This document shows positions 54,681-64,000 of a stretch of 64,000 nt of DNA, piece by piece. The position numbers and the translations under genes were made by a program. The stretch lies in NCBI RefSeq assembly GCF_014198245.1, contig NZ_JACIHE010000001.1, positions 620,001 through 684,000 on the forward strand, written 5' to 3'. The notes under the pieces were generated by a model. That model ran no database searches. It was not told where the DNA came from and was given only the letters and a program-made list of their open reading frames with translations. This DNA is from Bradyrhizobium sp. cir1. Lineage in GTDB: Bacteria > Pseudomonadota > Alphaproteobacteria > Rhizobiales > Xanthobacteraceae. Numbering within the stretch: the stretch's first letter is position 1; the number at the start of each line of letters is the position of its first letter.

Positions 54681-57600
54681 ATGCGGATTGAGCGGCGCCA
54701 CACCACCACGGGACAGTCACCTTACGCGGGAATCGAATTCCGCCTGACCACGTCGGAGATTCGCAATCCCGACGGCTCGGTCGTGTTCAAGCTTGATAAC
54801 GTCGAGGTGCCGACCGAGTGGTCGCAGGTCGCCTCCGACGTTCTCGCCCAGAAGTACTTCCGGAAAGCCGGCGTCGCCGCGCGCCTGAAGAAGGTCGAGG
54901 AGGAATCCGTCCCCTCCTTCCTGTGGCGTTCCGTGCCCGACACCGACGCCCTGGCCGCGCTCCCCGAGAAGGAGCGCTACGTCAGCGAGCTCTCGGCAAA
55001 ACAGGTGTTCGACCGCCTCGCCGGCTGCTGGACCTATTGGGGCTGGAAGGGCGGGTACTTCACCTCGGACGCCGACGCCCAGACCTTCTATGACGAGCTC
55101 CGCTACATGCTCGCCATGCAGATGGTCGCGCCGAACTCGCCGCAATGGTTCAACACCGGCCTGCACTGGGCCTATGGCATCGACGGCCCCGGCCAGGGCC
55201 ATTATTACGTCGATCCCTTCACCGGCAAGCTGACCAAGTCCAAGTCGGCCTACGAGCATCCGCAGCCGCATGCCTGCTTCATCCAGGGCGTCGGTGACGA
55301 CCTCGTCAACGAGGGCGGCATCATGGATCTCTGGGTCCGCGAGGCCCGCCTGTTCAAATACGGCTCCGGCACCGGCTCCAACTTCTCGCGCCTGCGCGGC
55401 GAAGGCGAAAAGCTCTCCGGCGGCGGCCGCTCGAGCGGCCTGATGAGCTTCCTCAAGATCGGCGACCGCGCCGCCGGCGCCATCAAGTCGGGCGGCACCA
55501 CGCGCCGCGCCGCCAAGATGGTCGTCGTCGACGTCGATCACCCCGATATCGAGACCTATATCGACTGGAAGGTGAAGGAGGAGCAGAAGGTCGCCGCCCT
55601 CGTCACGGGATCCAAGATCAACCAGAAGCACCTCAAGGCGGTGCTGAAGGCCTGCGTCAACTGCGAAGGCTCGGGCGACGACTGTTTCGACCCCGAGAAG
55701 AACCCGGCGCTGCGCCGCGAGATCAAGCTCGCGCGCCGCAGCCTCGTGCCTGACAATTACATCAAGCGCGTCATCCAGTTTGCCAAGCAAGGCTACAAGG
55801 ACATCCAGTTCGACACCTACGACACCGACTGGGATAGCGAAGCCTATCTCACCGTCTCCGGCCAGAACTCCAACAACTCGGTCTCGCTGAAGGACGACTT
55901 CCTTCGCGCCGTCGAAACGGATGGCGACTGGAACCTGAACGCCCGCACCTCCAAGAAGGTGACGAAGACGCTGAAGGCGCGCGACCTCTGGGAGAAGATC
56001 GGCTACGCCGCCTGGGCGTCGGCCGACCCGGGCCTGCACTTCAACACCACGATGAACGACTGGCACACCTGCAAGGCGTCCGGCGACATCCGCGCGTCCA
56101 ATCCGTGCTCGGAATACATGTTCCTGGACGACACGGCCTGCAACCTGGCCTCCGCGAACCTGCTGACGTTCTACAACACCACGACAAAGCTGTTCGACGT
56201 GGAAGGCTACGAGCACCTCTGCCGGCTCTGGACCCTCGTGCTCGAAATCTCCGTGATGATGGCGCAGTTCCCGTCGAAGGCGATCGCCGAGCTCTCCTAC
56301 GAGTTCCGCACGCTCGGCCTCGGCTACGCCAATATCGGCGGCCTCCTGATGACCATGGGCCTGCCCTATGACAGCAGGGAAGGCCGTGCGCTCTGCGGCG
56401 CGCTGACCGCGGTCATGACCGGCATCACCTACAAGACCTCGGCCGAGATCGCCGCCGAGCTCGGCACCTTCCCCGGCTACAAGAAGAACGCCGCGCACAT
56501 GCTGCGCGTCATCCGCAACCACCGCCGCGCCGCCCATGGCGAGGCTTCCGGCTACGAGGCGCTCTCCGTCAACCCGGTGCCGCTCGACCACGCCTCCTGC
56601 CCGCAAGCCGACATCGTCACCCATGCCAAGGCGGCCTGGGATGCGGCGCTTCAGCTCGGCGAGCAGCACGGCTATCGCAACGCCCAGACCACGGTGATCG
56701 CGCCCACGGGCACGATCGGCCTCGTCATGGATTGCGACACCACCGGCATCGAGCCCGACTTCGCGCTGGTGAAGTTCAAGAAGCTCGCCGGCGGCGGCTA
56801 CTTCAAGATCATCAACCGTGCGGTGCCCTCCGCGCTGCGCGCGCTCGGCTATCGCGAGAGCGAGATCGCGGAGATCGAGGCCTACGCCGTCGGCCACGGC
56901 TCGCTCTCCAACGCGCCCGGCATCAACGCCTCGACCCTCAAGGCCAAGGGCTTCACCGATGAAGCCATCGCCAAGGTCGAGAAGGCCCTGCCGACCGCCT
57001 TCGACATCAAGTTCGCCTTCAACAAGTGGACCTTTGGCGAAGATTTTATTCGCGACCAGCTCGGCATCGGTGCCGAGGCGATCGCGGCCCCCGGCTTCGA
57101 CCTGCTCCAGGCCGTGGGCTTCACCAAGCGCGAGATCGAGGCGGCCAACGTCCACATCTGCGGCGCGATGACTGTCGAAGGTGCTCCGCACCTCAAGGCC
57201 GAGCACTATCCGGTGTTCGACTGCGCCAACCCCTGCGGCAAGATCGGCAAGCGCTATCTGTCGGTCGAGAGCCACATCCGCATGATGGCAGCTAGCCAGC
57301 CCTTCATCTCGGGTGCGATCTCCAAGACCATCAACATGCCGAACGACGCCACGGTGGAGGACTGCAAGTCCGCCTACATGCTGTCGTGGAAATTGGCCCT
57401 GAAAGCCAACGCGCTCTATCGCGACGGCTCCAAGCTCTCCCAGCCGCTCAACTCGCAGCTCATCAGCGACGATGAGGACGAGGACGATGCGGTCGAGCAG
57501 CTCTATGAGAAGCCGATGGCGGCGCGTGCCGCCCAGGTCTCGGAGAAGATCGTCGAGAAGCTGGTCGAGCGCATCGTCGTGATGCGCGAGCGCGAGAAGA

Positions 57601-58451
57601 TGCCTGACCGACGCAAGGGCTACACCCAGAAGGCGGTCGTCGGCGGCCACAAGGTGTACTTGCGCACCGGCGAATACGACGACGGCCGTCTCGGCGAGAT
57701 CTTCATCGACATGCACAAGGAAGGCGCAGCGCTCCGCTCCTTCATCAACAATTTTGCCATCGCGGTCTCCCTAGGTCTGCAATATGGCGTGCCGCTCGAT
57801 GAGTACGTCGACGCCTTCACCTTCACCCGCTTCGAGCCGGCGGGCCCCGTGCAGGGCAACGACAGCATCAAGTACGCGACCTCGATCCTCGACTACGTCT
57901 TCCGCGAGCTGGCGGTGAGCTACATGTCGCGCTTCGACCTCGCCCATGTCGATCCCAACGAGACCGGCTTCGACGCGCTCGGCAAGGGCGTCGAGGAAGG
58001 CAAGGAGCCGGACGAGGACGCCGGCCACCACGCGACCCGGCTGGTCTCGCGCGGCCTCACCCGCTCGCGGACCGACAACCTCGTCGTGATGCGCGGCGGC
58101 TCGACCGCGGTCTCGCAAGGCAACGACAGCGCCCCCGCCGGCGGCAACAAGGTCACCGCCCTCGCCTCGCACGGTGCGTCAGCCCGTGTCGGCGATGCCA
58201 TCGAAGGCGCCGTCGCCCTGAAGCAGGAAACCAGCCACGACCTCTCCCCCACGGAGAAGCTCGAGCAGCTGCAGTGGAGCAAGGCCGGCACCGCCGCGGT
58301 TGCGGCCCCCAGCAAGGCCGAGCGCCGCGCGGAGGCGAAGGCCAAGGGCTACGAAGGCGAGATGTGCAGCGAGTGCGGCAACTTCACGCTGGTGCGGAAT
58401 GGGACCTGCATGAAGTGCGATACGTGCGGCAGCACGACGGGGTGTTCGTGA
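54681..58451 (+). CDS. nrdJ: Vitamin B12-dependent (class II) ribonucleoside-diphosphate reductase
   Basis: 1256 residues. Large-subunit signatures are [15 protein letters not shown], the glycine-rich loop [20 protein letters not shown], and [18 protein letters not shown], which contains active-site residues. The C-terminal part carries [17 protein letters not shown] and a zinc-ribbon end [28 protein letters not shown] with the shuttle cysteines. It reduces ribonucleotides to deoxyribonucleotides using adenosylcobalamin to make the thiyl radical, so it works with or without oxygen. It is the housekeeping reductase of many rhizobia. Single gene with a long leader and its own terminator. Confidence 0.97.
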   Translation: MRIERRHTTTGQSPYAGIEFRLTTSEIRNPDGSVVFKLDNVEVPTEWSQVASDVLAQKYFRKAGVAARLKKVEEESVPSFLWRSVPDTDALAALPEKERYVSELSAKQVFDRLAGCWTYWGWKGGYFTSDADAQTFYDELRYMLAMQMVAPNSPQWFNTGLHWAYGIDGPGQGHYYVDPFTGKLTKSKSAYEHPQPHACFIQGVGDDLVNEGGIMDLWVREARLFKYGSGTGSNFSRLRGEGEKLSGGGRSSGLMSFLKIGDRAAGAIKSGGTTRRAAKMVVVDVDHPDIETYIDWKVKEEQKVAALVTGSKINQKHLKAVLKACVNCEGSGDDCFDPEKNPALRREIKLARRSLVPDNYIKRVIQFAKQGYKDIQFDTYDTDWDSEAYLTVSGQNSNNSVSLKDDFLRAVETDGDWNLNARTSKKVTKTLKARDLWEKIGYAAWASADPGLHFNTTMNDWHTCKASGDIRASNPCSEYMFLDDTACNLASANLLTFYNTTTKLFDVEGYEHLCRLWTLVLEISVMMAQFPSKAIAELSYEFRTLGLGYANIGGLLMTMGLPYDSREGRALCGALTAVMTGITYKTSAEIAAELGTFPGYKKNAAHMLRVIRNHRRAAHGEASGYEALSVNPVPLDHASCPQADIVTHAKAAWDAALQLGEQHGYRNAQTTVIAPTGTIGLVMDCDTTGIEPDFALVKFKKLAGGGYFKIINRAVPSALRALGYRESEIAEIEAYAVGHGSLSNAPGINASTLKAKGFTDEAIAKVEKALPTAFDIKFAFNKWTFGEDFIRDQLGIGAEAIAAPGFDLLQAVGFTKREIEAANVHICGAMTVEGAPHLKAEHYPVFDCANPCGKIGKRYLSVESHIRMMAASQPFISGAISKTINMPNDATVEDCKSAYMLSWKLALKANALYRDGSKLSQPLNSQLISDDEDEDDAVEQLYEKPMAARAAQVSEKIVEKLVERIVVMREREKMPDRRKGYTQKAVVGGHKVYLRTGEYDDGRLGEIFIDMHKEGAALRSFINNFAIAVSLGLQYGVPLDEYVDAFTFTRFEPAGPVQGNDSIKYATSILDYVFRELAVSYMSRFDLAHVDPNETGFDALGKGVEEGKEPDEDAGHHATRLVSRGLTRSRTDNLVVMRGGSTAVSQGNDSAPAGGNKVTALASHGASARVGDAIEGAVALKQETSHDLSPTEKLEQLQWSKAGTAAVAAPSKAERRAEAKAKGYEGEMCSECGNFTLVRNGTCMKCDTCGSTTGCS

Positions 58452-58500
58452 GGTCGCAACTCACGATGATCGTTAGCCCGGCTTGACCCGGGCATCCACG

Positions 58501-58526
58501 AAGGGCGGCCGGAAGGCCGCCCTTTT
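58501..58526 (+). terminator. Rho-independent terminator after nrdJ
   Basis: AAGGGCGGCC (58501-58510) and GGCCGCCCTT (58515-58524) form a perfect 10-bp stem with a GGAA loop, followed by TT. Confidence 0.88.
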
Positions 58527-58637
58527 GCATACGCATCCAATTCGTTCGATAGAAATACCCTTGCGCCACTTCTACTTTTGGTAGAGTCTGACGCAGATAT
58601 ATTATTTTCAAATGGATGATTTTTGAGAGGGAACTAG

Positions 58638-59324
58638 ATGGAGGGAGAACACCACCACCGAGAACATGGCACTGATGTCCAAGCATCAAAAATATTGGCC
58701 GGCCTCCGTGAATTGAGCGACTTGCTCGATGAACCAAAGACAGGAGAAGCTCTCGATCTTGCCAAGAACGCCAGGACAACAGAACAGTACAACATTCTGC
58801 GTCGATTGCGGCAGAGTCTAACTCAATACCTCGAACGCGATGGCGACCTCTTCTACGTTGGCCTAGTGGGTCATTTCTCTTCGGGAAAATCGAGCACAAT
58901 AAATTCAATCCTAAACACTTGGGATACCGATCGCGAGCGTCGAACCGACCTCAATCCTACCGACACGACCATTACGCTAATCACAAGCGAGGAGAACTCA
59001 AAGTCTCTGCTTGGAGTAATTCGAGAAGGACACGTCACCATTCGTCACGAGTCGGTCGAAAGTCCGTTACTGCATAAGATTGCGATAGCCGACACGCCCG
59101 GAAGTGGGGATACTCAATTTGTAGAGGAAGTCGCTCGTGACTTTCTCCCGATTTGCGATGTCATTCTATTCTTTTTCTCCGCAACCAGCCCCCTCGACAA
59201 AACTGACCTTCCTCTCCTTACCGAAATACATCGGAGGCTGCGCTTTATCCCCATCAGATTCATCGTGACCAGGGCAGATGAATTTCGTCTTGATCAGTCT
59301 AAACCGGTGTCTTCCACCACTTAG
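58638..59324 (+). CDS. Dynamin-like GTPase, N-terminal half of a frameshift-split gene
   Basis: 228 residues from ATG 58638, with GAGAGGGA at good spacing. All GTPase motifs are present: P-loop GHFSSGKS at 78-85, G2 Thr in NPTDTT near 108-111, G3 DTPG at 152-155 and G4 TRAD at 211-214. The pattern, with a helical segment before the G domain, fits bacterial dynamin-like or dynamin_N proteins rather than small Ras-like GTPases. The frame stops at TAG 59322-59324 immediately after G4, while the next frame opens at about 59301 and continues the protein. Base composition is visibly AT-richer than all neighbours, with codons such as TTA, ATA and AGA frequent. Confidence 0.8.
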   Translation: MEGEHHHREHGTDVQASKILAGLRELSDLLDEPKTGEALDLAKNARTTEQYNILRRLRQSLTQYLERDGDLFYVGLVGHFSSGKSSTINSILNTWDTDRERRTDLNPTDTTITLITSEENSKSLLGVIREGHVTIRHESVESPLLHKIAIADTPGSGDTQFVEEVARDFLPICDVILFFFSATSPLDKTDLPLLTEIHRRLRFIPIRFIVTRADEFRLDQSKPVSSTT

Positions 59325-61288
59325 ACGGCGCCAAACGCGACCGATTCCTCGGAGACGTCCTTACACGGCTAAACAAGCTATTTCATCCGATCGTTTATAC
59401 TGAGGAGCAATTCATTCTCATCGACAACAAGGCCGCGTATAATATTGAAAAGCTCGTCAATTTAATTCAGACCAAATGCGACCCGAATAATCCCAATGCG
59501 CGCATCGTCATGCACGGTCACAAGCTCCACTACTTTCAATCGACCGCGAAGGAGCTGAAGACATTTTTTGGCAATTTCATCGACGAAAAGCTGCGCGAGC
59601 TCAATAAAATTGTGAGCACGGCCGAACAGAATATTCAGCTCTATAACAAGAATGTTTCAATCTCGAACAACAACCTGACCAAGAACTGGTTGGACCAACT
59701 TGGATCGATCCGCTCCACCCGCGAGCGAACAATGAAGAGTTTACGGGTAATCGATCAGATACCAGCACGTGCAGGCTATTTTGAATCAGTGGCTACGAGG
59801 CGCTCGTCAATTACGAAGTTTCTCTACGATCACGCTCACCACACCGCTCGACAGCTGGAATCGAGAGTTCGGCTTGAGATAGCAAGAAACTTGCGTTGGA
59901 GGCTGGAGGAGCTACGACTTTGGGACCAGGAAGCTCCCTTGTTGCAATCAGAGAAGATTGCGTCTGATCTGGTTGGAATTGACCCAGACACGCTTTTGCC
60001 CTTGGTGCCTGCCAACATCGTAGGCGATTGGTCCGGTTTGAGAGAGGCGAAAGCGCACGCAGTCAGAGAAGCCGCAGCGGACTTACGCCGCCTCTGCGAC
60101 GAACTGGCTACCTTAATCGCGGAGAAATCTCCGGTTCGCGAATGCGAGACTGAGGTTCTCAATGCCCAAAACTCGCTAACTCTCGATCTTGATCAGTTCT
60201 TTAGGAATGCTGAGTTGTATCGAGACGGCGTCTTCTCCCACACAACAAAGGAATCCATTTCGACTTTGGGCATTGGCGCACGACTTGACGCCCTTGAGTC
60301 TGAGTTCACTCAGAGCGATACGACCGCGTTCACAAATGAAACAATGAGAACGCTTTTCCCCGATTTTAATGATGTGTCTACCCGCGCCCTCACTAGTTTC
60401 GCTGCTATCGAGAAAGATCTCAGACCACTTATCGCAGGCCTTGGCGAGCTCAAGATACCGTCGCCTGTAACCGGTACGCGAGAAATAGCCCCTAGTATCG
60501 AAGCTGAGCAAAAGCAGCTTCAAACCTCAATTACCGGTGAACTGAGCGAAGACATCCGCCATCTGACCGGACGCTTGGATATCCAATTGTCCAGCACCAT
60601 CGCGGAAGCAAATCAACAGTATAATGCAGATATTTTGAACGCCAGACGGAGACGTCGGTGGCGATATATAACCGCTATGCTGGGAACGGTGGGGTTGGCC
60701 TCAGTTGCGTACCTGTTTTACATCTACGTGAACCGGGATGTACCACAAGACATGCTTAACTCAATCGCCTGGAATCTTGTGGCCGAAGTAATCGCAGTGG
60801 GCGTTGGCTGGGGAATAGCAAAGTGGTTCGATGATTTTCCAAAAACTACCGCGAGGATTTTAGGAGATTCGCGATCAATTCTTAAGGGAAAAGTGTTTAA
60901 CATAGTCGACGAGGCACTGAATTCGCACGATTTTTCGACACTCGACGAAGCTAAACTTGCCGAGAAGCTTTCGGCGTCCTATGCGCGACTTATTGAGATC
61001 GATCCTGATGGCTGGGAACAAATAGCAACAGAACGCATCGATGCCCTCCGGCACTCCGAGAACGACTATCGCCGTTTGCGCGCGGAATATGAAGTCGTCA
61101 TGGATGATGTATTTGATCACACGTCATCGTATTTCAGCGACGCGACAAAAAACCTTGACCGCCTCACTCGGGTGGCTGCTCGTGTTAAGGAGCGCGCTAT
61201 TGAGCCCTCATTTGAGCTGCTTGCAGAAACGCGTGCATCTCTAGAACAAGTCAAAAACCAGATTCGCTCGGTAGAGTTTCAAACATGA
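59301..61288 (+). CDS. Dynamin-like GTPase, C-terminal half (helical stalk and membrane segments), out of frame with N-terminal half
   Basis: In the plus frame displaced by minus one base, the protein continues without stop from about 59301 (HHLDGAKRDRFLGDVLTRLNKLFHPIVYT) to TGA 61288. The first ATG is at 59510 (MHGHKLHYFQS), without a recognisable ribosome-binding site, so independent translation is doubtful. The product is mainly helical with coiled-coil stretches (STAEQNIQLYNKNVSISNNN), two adjacent hydrophobic helices near residues 383-440 counted from 59510 (TAMLGTVGLASVAYLFYIYV and LVAEVIAVGVGWGIAKWF), and a final helical segment. That is the stalk-plus-membrane arrangement of bacterial dynamin-like proteins. 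A single-base deletion in the overlap 59299-59321 explains the break. Confidence 0.75.
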
Positions 61289-61348
61289 GCGGCCATCTTC
61301 GTGTCCCACAAAGGAGCGCACCTATTGGCGCTGGCGGTGGAGTTTTGG

Positions 61349-61450
61349 TCCGCTGGCGTAACCCGGCGCCTCTGCGCGCGCCGGGATGAAAGAGGTGGGT
61401 TACGCCAAGGGACTGCGCTTCGCGCGGCCCGGGGCTAACCCACCCTGCGG
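61349..61450. repeat. GGTGGGTTACG-type palindromic repeat, copy A
   Basis: CGTAACCCGGCG and CGCGCCGGG, then AGGTGGGTTACGCC and GGGGCTAACCCACCCTGCGG, make an arrangement of short inverted units. The same building blocks recur at 62170-62461 and 63600-63741. It lies between the dynamin-like gene and the phasin. Confidence 0.7.
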
Positions 61451-61573
61451 CCCTGCCGATGCCCGGCAAAATCTCACCACATGGCCGCCACGCCAGCGAC
61501 AGCCCACAATCGCGATTTCAGCGCAAACGCGACGGAGGCTCGCGGCTTCATCGATATTCAGGAGCCATTTGCA

Positions 61574-62125
61574 ATGTTGAGTGCGGTGGAAAACAAGCCA
61601 AGGGGAAAATCCGGCCGGCGCGGTGGCAAGAAGAAGGCCGGACAACGGACCGGGGCCGGCGAGCAACGCGCAAGTGCGGCGCATCAATTGCCGGATGCCT
61701 CGGCGGAGAGCAGGCAAGAGACCGAGCAAGAGCCGAGCCGACAGATCAGTGCTGAGATACCTTCGGCTGCAGCCTTGCCGGACGAGGCTTCCGCGATGGA
61801 AATCGCTGCAAGCCCGCCCGTCGCACCGGTCGAACCCTTCCAGGCCAGCACGCAGGCGATTACCGACGCCTATAGCGACTACATCAGGACGTCGCTTGAG
61901 CAAGCCTGGAGCTTTGTGGGAAAGCTCGCGACGGCGCGTTCACCCGTCGAAGCATTTGAGCTTCAGATGGAATACGCGAAACAGGCGTGCGACTCGTTTG
62001 TCGCCGAATCCCAGAAGATCGCCGAGTTGCATGACCAATTGACCAGACAAAGGGTCATGCATTTTGAGGGGGTCGTGGCCAGGCTCACCCAGACGACGCT
62101 CGAAATCCGCGCGATACGTCACTAA
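61574..62125 (+). CDS. Phasin family protein
   Basis: 183 residues from ATG 61574 (MLSAVENKPRGKS), preceded by CAGGAG; an earlier in-frame start at 61481 lies inside the repeat-flanked sequence and is less likely. The first 90 residues are basic then Ala/Glu/Pro-rich linker. The C-terminal half is a Phasin_2-type helical region (DAYSDYIRTSLEQAWSFVGKLATARSPVEAFELQMEYAKQACDSFVAESQ). Phasins coat polyhydroxybutyrate granules; the Lys/Arg-rich N-terminus could also contact DNA, as some phasins do. It has no polyhydroxyalkanoate genes beside it. Confidence 0.85.
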   Translation: MLSAVENKPRGKSGRRGGKKKAGQRTGAGEQRASAAHQLPDASAESRQETEQEPSRQISAEIPSAAALPDEASAMEIAASPPVAPVEPFQASTQAITDAYSDYIRTSLEQAWSFVGKLATARSPVEAFELQMEYAKQACDSFVAESQKIAELHDQLTRQRVMHFEGVVARLTQTTLEIRAIRH

Positions 62126-62169
62126 CGGCAGCTGCGTATTGCGACGCCGCGGGGCTGGACGCCCCTGGG

Positions 62170-62461
62170 ATGGTCAATATCCTTGCGAAACCCATCATTC
62201 GCTGATGGGCTTCGCTCCGCTCGACCATCCTGCGAACTGCGCTTTGCGCAGTAAATCCGTAGGGTGGGTTAGCGGGCGGTCGCGCGAAGCGCGGTCCGCC
62301 GGCGTAACCCACCACCTCTCCGCGCGCCGAGATGAAAGAGGTGGGTTACGCTTTCGGCCACCCGACCACCCCACGCTTTCGTGTCCGCGGAGACAGAAGT
62401 GGTGGGTTACGCTGCGCGAACTGCGCTTTGCGCAGTCGCGGAGCTAACCCACCCTACGCGC
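62170..62461. repeat. GGTGGGTTACG-type palindromic repeat cluster, copy B
   Basis: This gene-free stretch is made of palindromic units: CCCATCA TTCGC TGATGGG near 62192, GTAGGGTGGGTTAG at 62259-62272, an inner AGGTGGGTTACG, and a right end CTAACCCACCCTACG at 62447-62461. Its last about 65 bases are nearly identical to the end of copy C (63680-63744). Confidence 0.8.
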
Positions 62462-62479
62462 TTAACGACCGCCTGGAGT

Positions 62480-62794
62480 TCAGTACCCTGACTTCGAGCC
62501 GGCGGTCGGCCTCGTGGTCGAGCCGGTGCTCGGCCTCGTGCTCGCGCCGGTGGTTTGACCTGTGGTTTGTCCTGGAGCGTAGCTCGACGCGCCGGGGCTG
62601 GTGCTCTTCGAGGCCTTCGCGTGATGCTTCTTCTTATGTCCGGGAGCGTAGCTGGAAGCGCCCGGCTCGCCTGTCTTGGAACCCGTTTGCTGCATCTCAT
62701 GACCCGGCGTCTTGCTCGATACACCCTGGGCAAACACGGCTGGGGCTGTAGCCATGACAACGGCAGCCGAAAGCGCGATGATCATTGCTTTCAT
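62480..62794 (-). CDS. Small secreted protein with PGASSYAPG repeats
   Basis: 104 residues from ATG 62794, preceded by AGAGGAG. A clear signal peptide (MKAMIIALSAAVVMATAPAVFA, cleavage before Q) is followed by a hydrophilic region in which PGASSYAPG occurs twice, each followed by a Lys-rich or Thr/Gly-rich stretch (KKKHHAKASKS and TTGQTTGASTRPS). No domain is recognised. The sequence is disordered in character, as in several hypothetical secreted proteins of Bradyrhizobium. Confidence 0.75.
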   Translation of the reverse strand: MKAMIIALSAAVVMATAPAVFAQGVSSKTPGHEMQQTGSKTGEPGASSYAPGHKKKHHAKASKSTSPGASSYAPGQTTGQTTGASTRPSTGSTTRPTAGSKSGY

Positions 62795-62958
62795 GTTGTT
62801 CTCCTCTAACAAGCCCCTCATGAAAACGGAATGAGCCAGCGCCCGTTCCTCTCAGCGAACGTCCATGGTGAGACCGGCGCTGCCCAACTGGTCCCTTTCG
62901 CCGCCGCAACGCCGTGAACGGGCTTTTCGAAACGGATCATGCCGCAAGGCAAGACCGA

Positions 62959-63255
62959 TCAGGACTGTTCGATCAGGATCGGTGAACCGAGCTCTTCGAA
63001 ACGAAAGAGCTGAAACACCCGCTGGCCATTGAAGTCGAGCACTCTCAAATCATCGGTCTCGTGCAGGTTGCTTTCAACCGCCTGAAAGTGCCCGCCGTAG
63101 CGCTCCCTGGCGAGCGACAAGGGAACCTCGAACGCGACGAACTTGCCGATCCCTTTTTGCCTGAGCACCCCGAGAAGCTTCAGATCGTTCAGGGACTCAT
63201 GCGAGGTAAGAACAAGCAGCGGACCGCTCGCCGTAAGCAGCAAAAGCGATTTCAT
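62959..63255 (-). CDS. Small hypothetical protein
   Basis: 98 residues from ATG 63255, preceded by an exact AAGGAGG. The N-terminus MKSLLLLTASGPLLVLTSHESL is hydrophobic but lacks a cleavage signal and continues into a compact mixed alpha/beta sequence (LKLLGVLRQKGIGKFVAFEVPLSLARERYG), then ESNLHETDDLRVLDFNGQRVFQLFRFEELG. It looks like a small folded cytoplasmic protein. Family not recognised. It starts 19 bases after the stop of the cysteine-rich secreted protein gene and is probably cotranscribed with it. Confidence 0.75.
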   Translation of the reverse strand: MKSLLLLTASGPLLVLTSHESLNDLKLLGVLRQKGIGKFVAFEVPLSLARERYGGHFQAVESNLHETDDLRVLDFNGQRVFQLFRFEELGSPILIEQS

Positions 63256-63274
63256 CGGATCCTCCTTTTGCACC

Positions 63275-63562
63275 CTACCTGATCTTCGCCAGGCACTCCT
63301 TCAGGCGCTCCAGCTCCGTACGAACCTGGGCCTCCATGGCGTCTTGCAATGCGAGGATGCCCCTGCTGGACAATTCTGCAGAGGCCTTTCTGTCCAGATT
63401 CTGCTTCCAATCCCGGATGCCTTGCTTGGTTGCCCGTTGGGCCTCCGACGTCGTCTTGGCGTATTCCTTCATGCAGGCGTCGGCCATTGCGCATGTCTGG
63501 CACTCCTGGGCGGCGGCCGGACTTGAAAGAAGCAGGGCGAGTATCGCGGTAGGGACCCTCAT
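63275..63562 (-). CDS. Small secreted cysteine-containing helical protein
   Basis: 95 residues from ATG 63562, preceded by GGGAGGAACC. The signal peptide MRVPTAILALLLSSPAAA is followed by QECQTCAMADACMKEYAKTT, with three closely spaced cysteines, and a charged helical remainder holding one more Cys near the end (LERLKECLAKIR). The four cysteines could form two disulfides joining a helical hairpin. No function recognised. First gene of a probable two-gene unit with the 62959-63255 gene. Confidence 0.75.
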   Translation of the reverse strand: MRVPTAILALLLSSPAAAQECQTCAMADACMKEYAKTTSEAQRATKQGIRDWKQNLDRKASAELSSRGILALQDAMEAQVRTELERLKECLAKIR

Positions 63563-63599
63563 TGCGGTTCCTCCCGCAACAGCATAGCACGTCGAAGGT

Positions 63600-63741
63600 C
63601 CGTAGGGTGGGTTAGTCCGGCAGATGCGCGAAGCGCGTCTGCTGGCGTAACCCACCTCTTTCGTCTCTCCGCAAACAGAAGCGGTGGGTTACGCTGCGCG
63701 AACTGCGCTTTGCGCAGTCGCGGAGCTAACCCACCCTACGC
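63600..63741. repeat. GGTGGGTTACG-type palindromic repeat, copy C
   Basis: CGTAGGGTGGGTTAG (63601-63615) and CTAACCCACCCTACG (63726-63740) are outer inverted ends; between them are CGTAACCCACCTCTTTCG and GGTGGGTTACGCTGCGCGAA units. The remaining sequence to 63876 has no convincing gene. Confidence 0.8.
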
Positions 63742-63876
63742 GCTACCCACCCTCCGCGCTCACTCCGCCCCGCTCCCGGGCCCGCCATAATTTTTCCTTG
63801 GCACACGCGTTGTGTCGGATAGCGGCGAGACCTATCCTTCCCAAGATCGGACTGCCTCCCATTGACGCCCGACCGG

Positions 63877-64000
63877 ATGGAGAGCGCATCGGTGCCTGAA
63901 ACGAACGACCCCAAACCTGATAGCGACAAGCCTGATACTGCCAAGCCTGAGACCGCCAAGCCTGAAGCCGCAAAGCCTGAAGCCGCAAAGCCTGAAGCCG
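63877..64000 (+). CDS. Start of a protein with Lys-Pro-Glu-Ala repeats (cut by window edge)
   Basis: An open frame from ATG 63877 (MESASVPETNDPKPDSDKPD) reaches the window end without stop. The residues form a repeating pattern of Lys-Pro-Glu/Asp with Ala or Thr (DKPDTAKPETAKPEAAKPEA), disordered and strongly charged. An upstream TTG at 63862 is also in frame. Such tracts often form cytoplasmic N-terminal extensions or linkers of envelope proteins. Function cannot be read from the visible part. Confidence 0.55.
   Translation, partial: MESASVPETNDPKPDSDKPDTAKPETAKPEAAKPEAAKPEA

Noticed and set aside
59290..59325. Programmed minus-one frameshift joining the two halves of the dynamin-like gene
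   Set aside because: The zero-frame codons CAG TCT AAA CCG GTG TCT TCC contain no X XXY YYZ slippery heptamer and no clear downstream pseudoknot; a deletion is simpler.
63798..63814. Sigma54-like sequence TTGGCACACGCGTTGTG before the last gene
   Set aside because: The -24 GG element fits but the -12 element reads GT rather than GC, and there is no enhancer-type evidence.
61289..63876. CRISPR-like array suggested by repeated GTGGGTTA units
   Set aside because: Units are in alternating orientation and irregularly spaced with no unique spacers of constant length; they belong to a palindromic intergenic repeat family.

Overview
The window is high-GC alphaproteobacterial chromosome, most likely Bradyrhizobium or a close Nitrobacteraceae relative. 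The evidence is the gene content and order (rne / amiC-PBP1A-prfB, aroQ-accB-accC, aat, DUF2155, NDUFA12, a B12-dependent nrdJ, DUF1236 and BA14K-type secreted proteins, a phasin) together with the intergenic palindromic repeats found between genes. No rRNA, tRNA, CRISPR array, integrase or transposase was recognised.

Layout. 1-5364: end of an MFS transporter, a DoxX membrane protein, a 28-residue membrane microprotein and two tandem chemoreceptors that share a nearly identical signalling half. 5557-16000: a very large AsmA/DUF3971 envelope protein, a one-cysteine peroxiredoxin with a histone-like tail, an M23 endopeptidase, a branched-chain-type solute-binding protein, two EamA transporters and a 3-hydroxyisobutyrate-dehydrogenase-like enzyme. 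15869-25133: cell wall and RNA core, with prfB (programmed +1 frameshift), PBP1A and the AmiC amidase on the minus strand, and a divergent rne that carries a His/Asp-rich insertion. 25200-33906: an XRE-cupin regulator, amidase, D-amino-acid-dehydrogenase-like FAD enzyme, a DctA carrier, BioY, an aminotransferase and an M48 protease with TPRs.

34110-49199: a housekeeping run (DsbA/ScsC-like protein, DUF1236 protein, aroQ, accB, accC, aat, DUF2155, NDUFA12) that is interrupted twice. A three-gene CHASE3 kinase/response-regulator operon sits between accC and aat. A five-gene metabolic/regulatory block (hydrolase, BASS transporter, methyltransferase, GlxA regulator, DJ-1/PfpI protein) sits between DUF2155 and NDUFA12. 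49445-58451: a BA14K protein, a second CHASE3 kinase with its receiver protein, an EamA transporter, and nrdJ behind a long structured leader.

58540-61290 is visibly AT-richer and holds a dynamin-like GTPase split by a frameshift, the clearest sign of transferred DNA. From 61349 to the end, copies of a palindromic repeat surround a phasin and three small mostly secreted proteins, and a Lys-Pro-Glu-Ala repeat protein runs off the edge.

The candidates for something undescribed are the split dynamin-like GTPase, the His-rich RNase E insertion, the covarying inverted repeat before both chemoreceptors, the one-Cys peroxiredoxin with a basic tail, the nrdJ leader and a possible small RNA behind NDUFA12. 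All functions are inferred from sequence reading; no searches were run.
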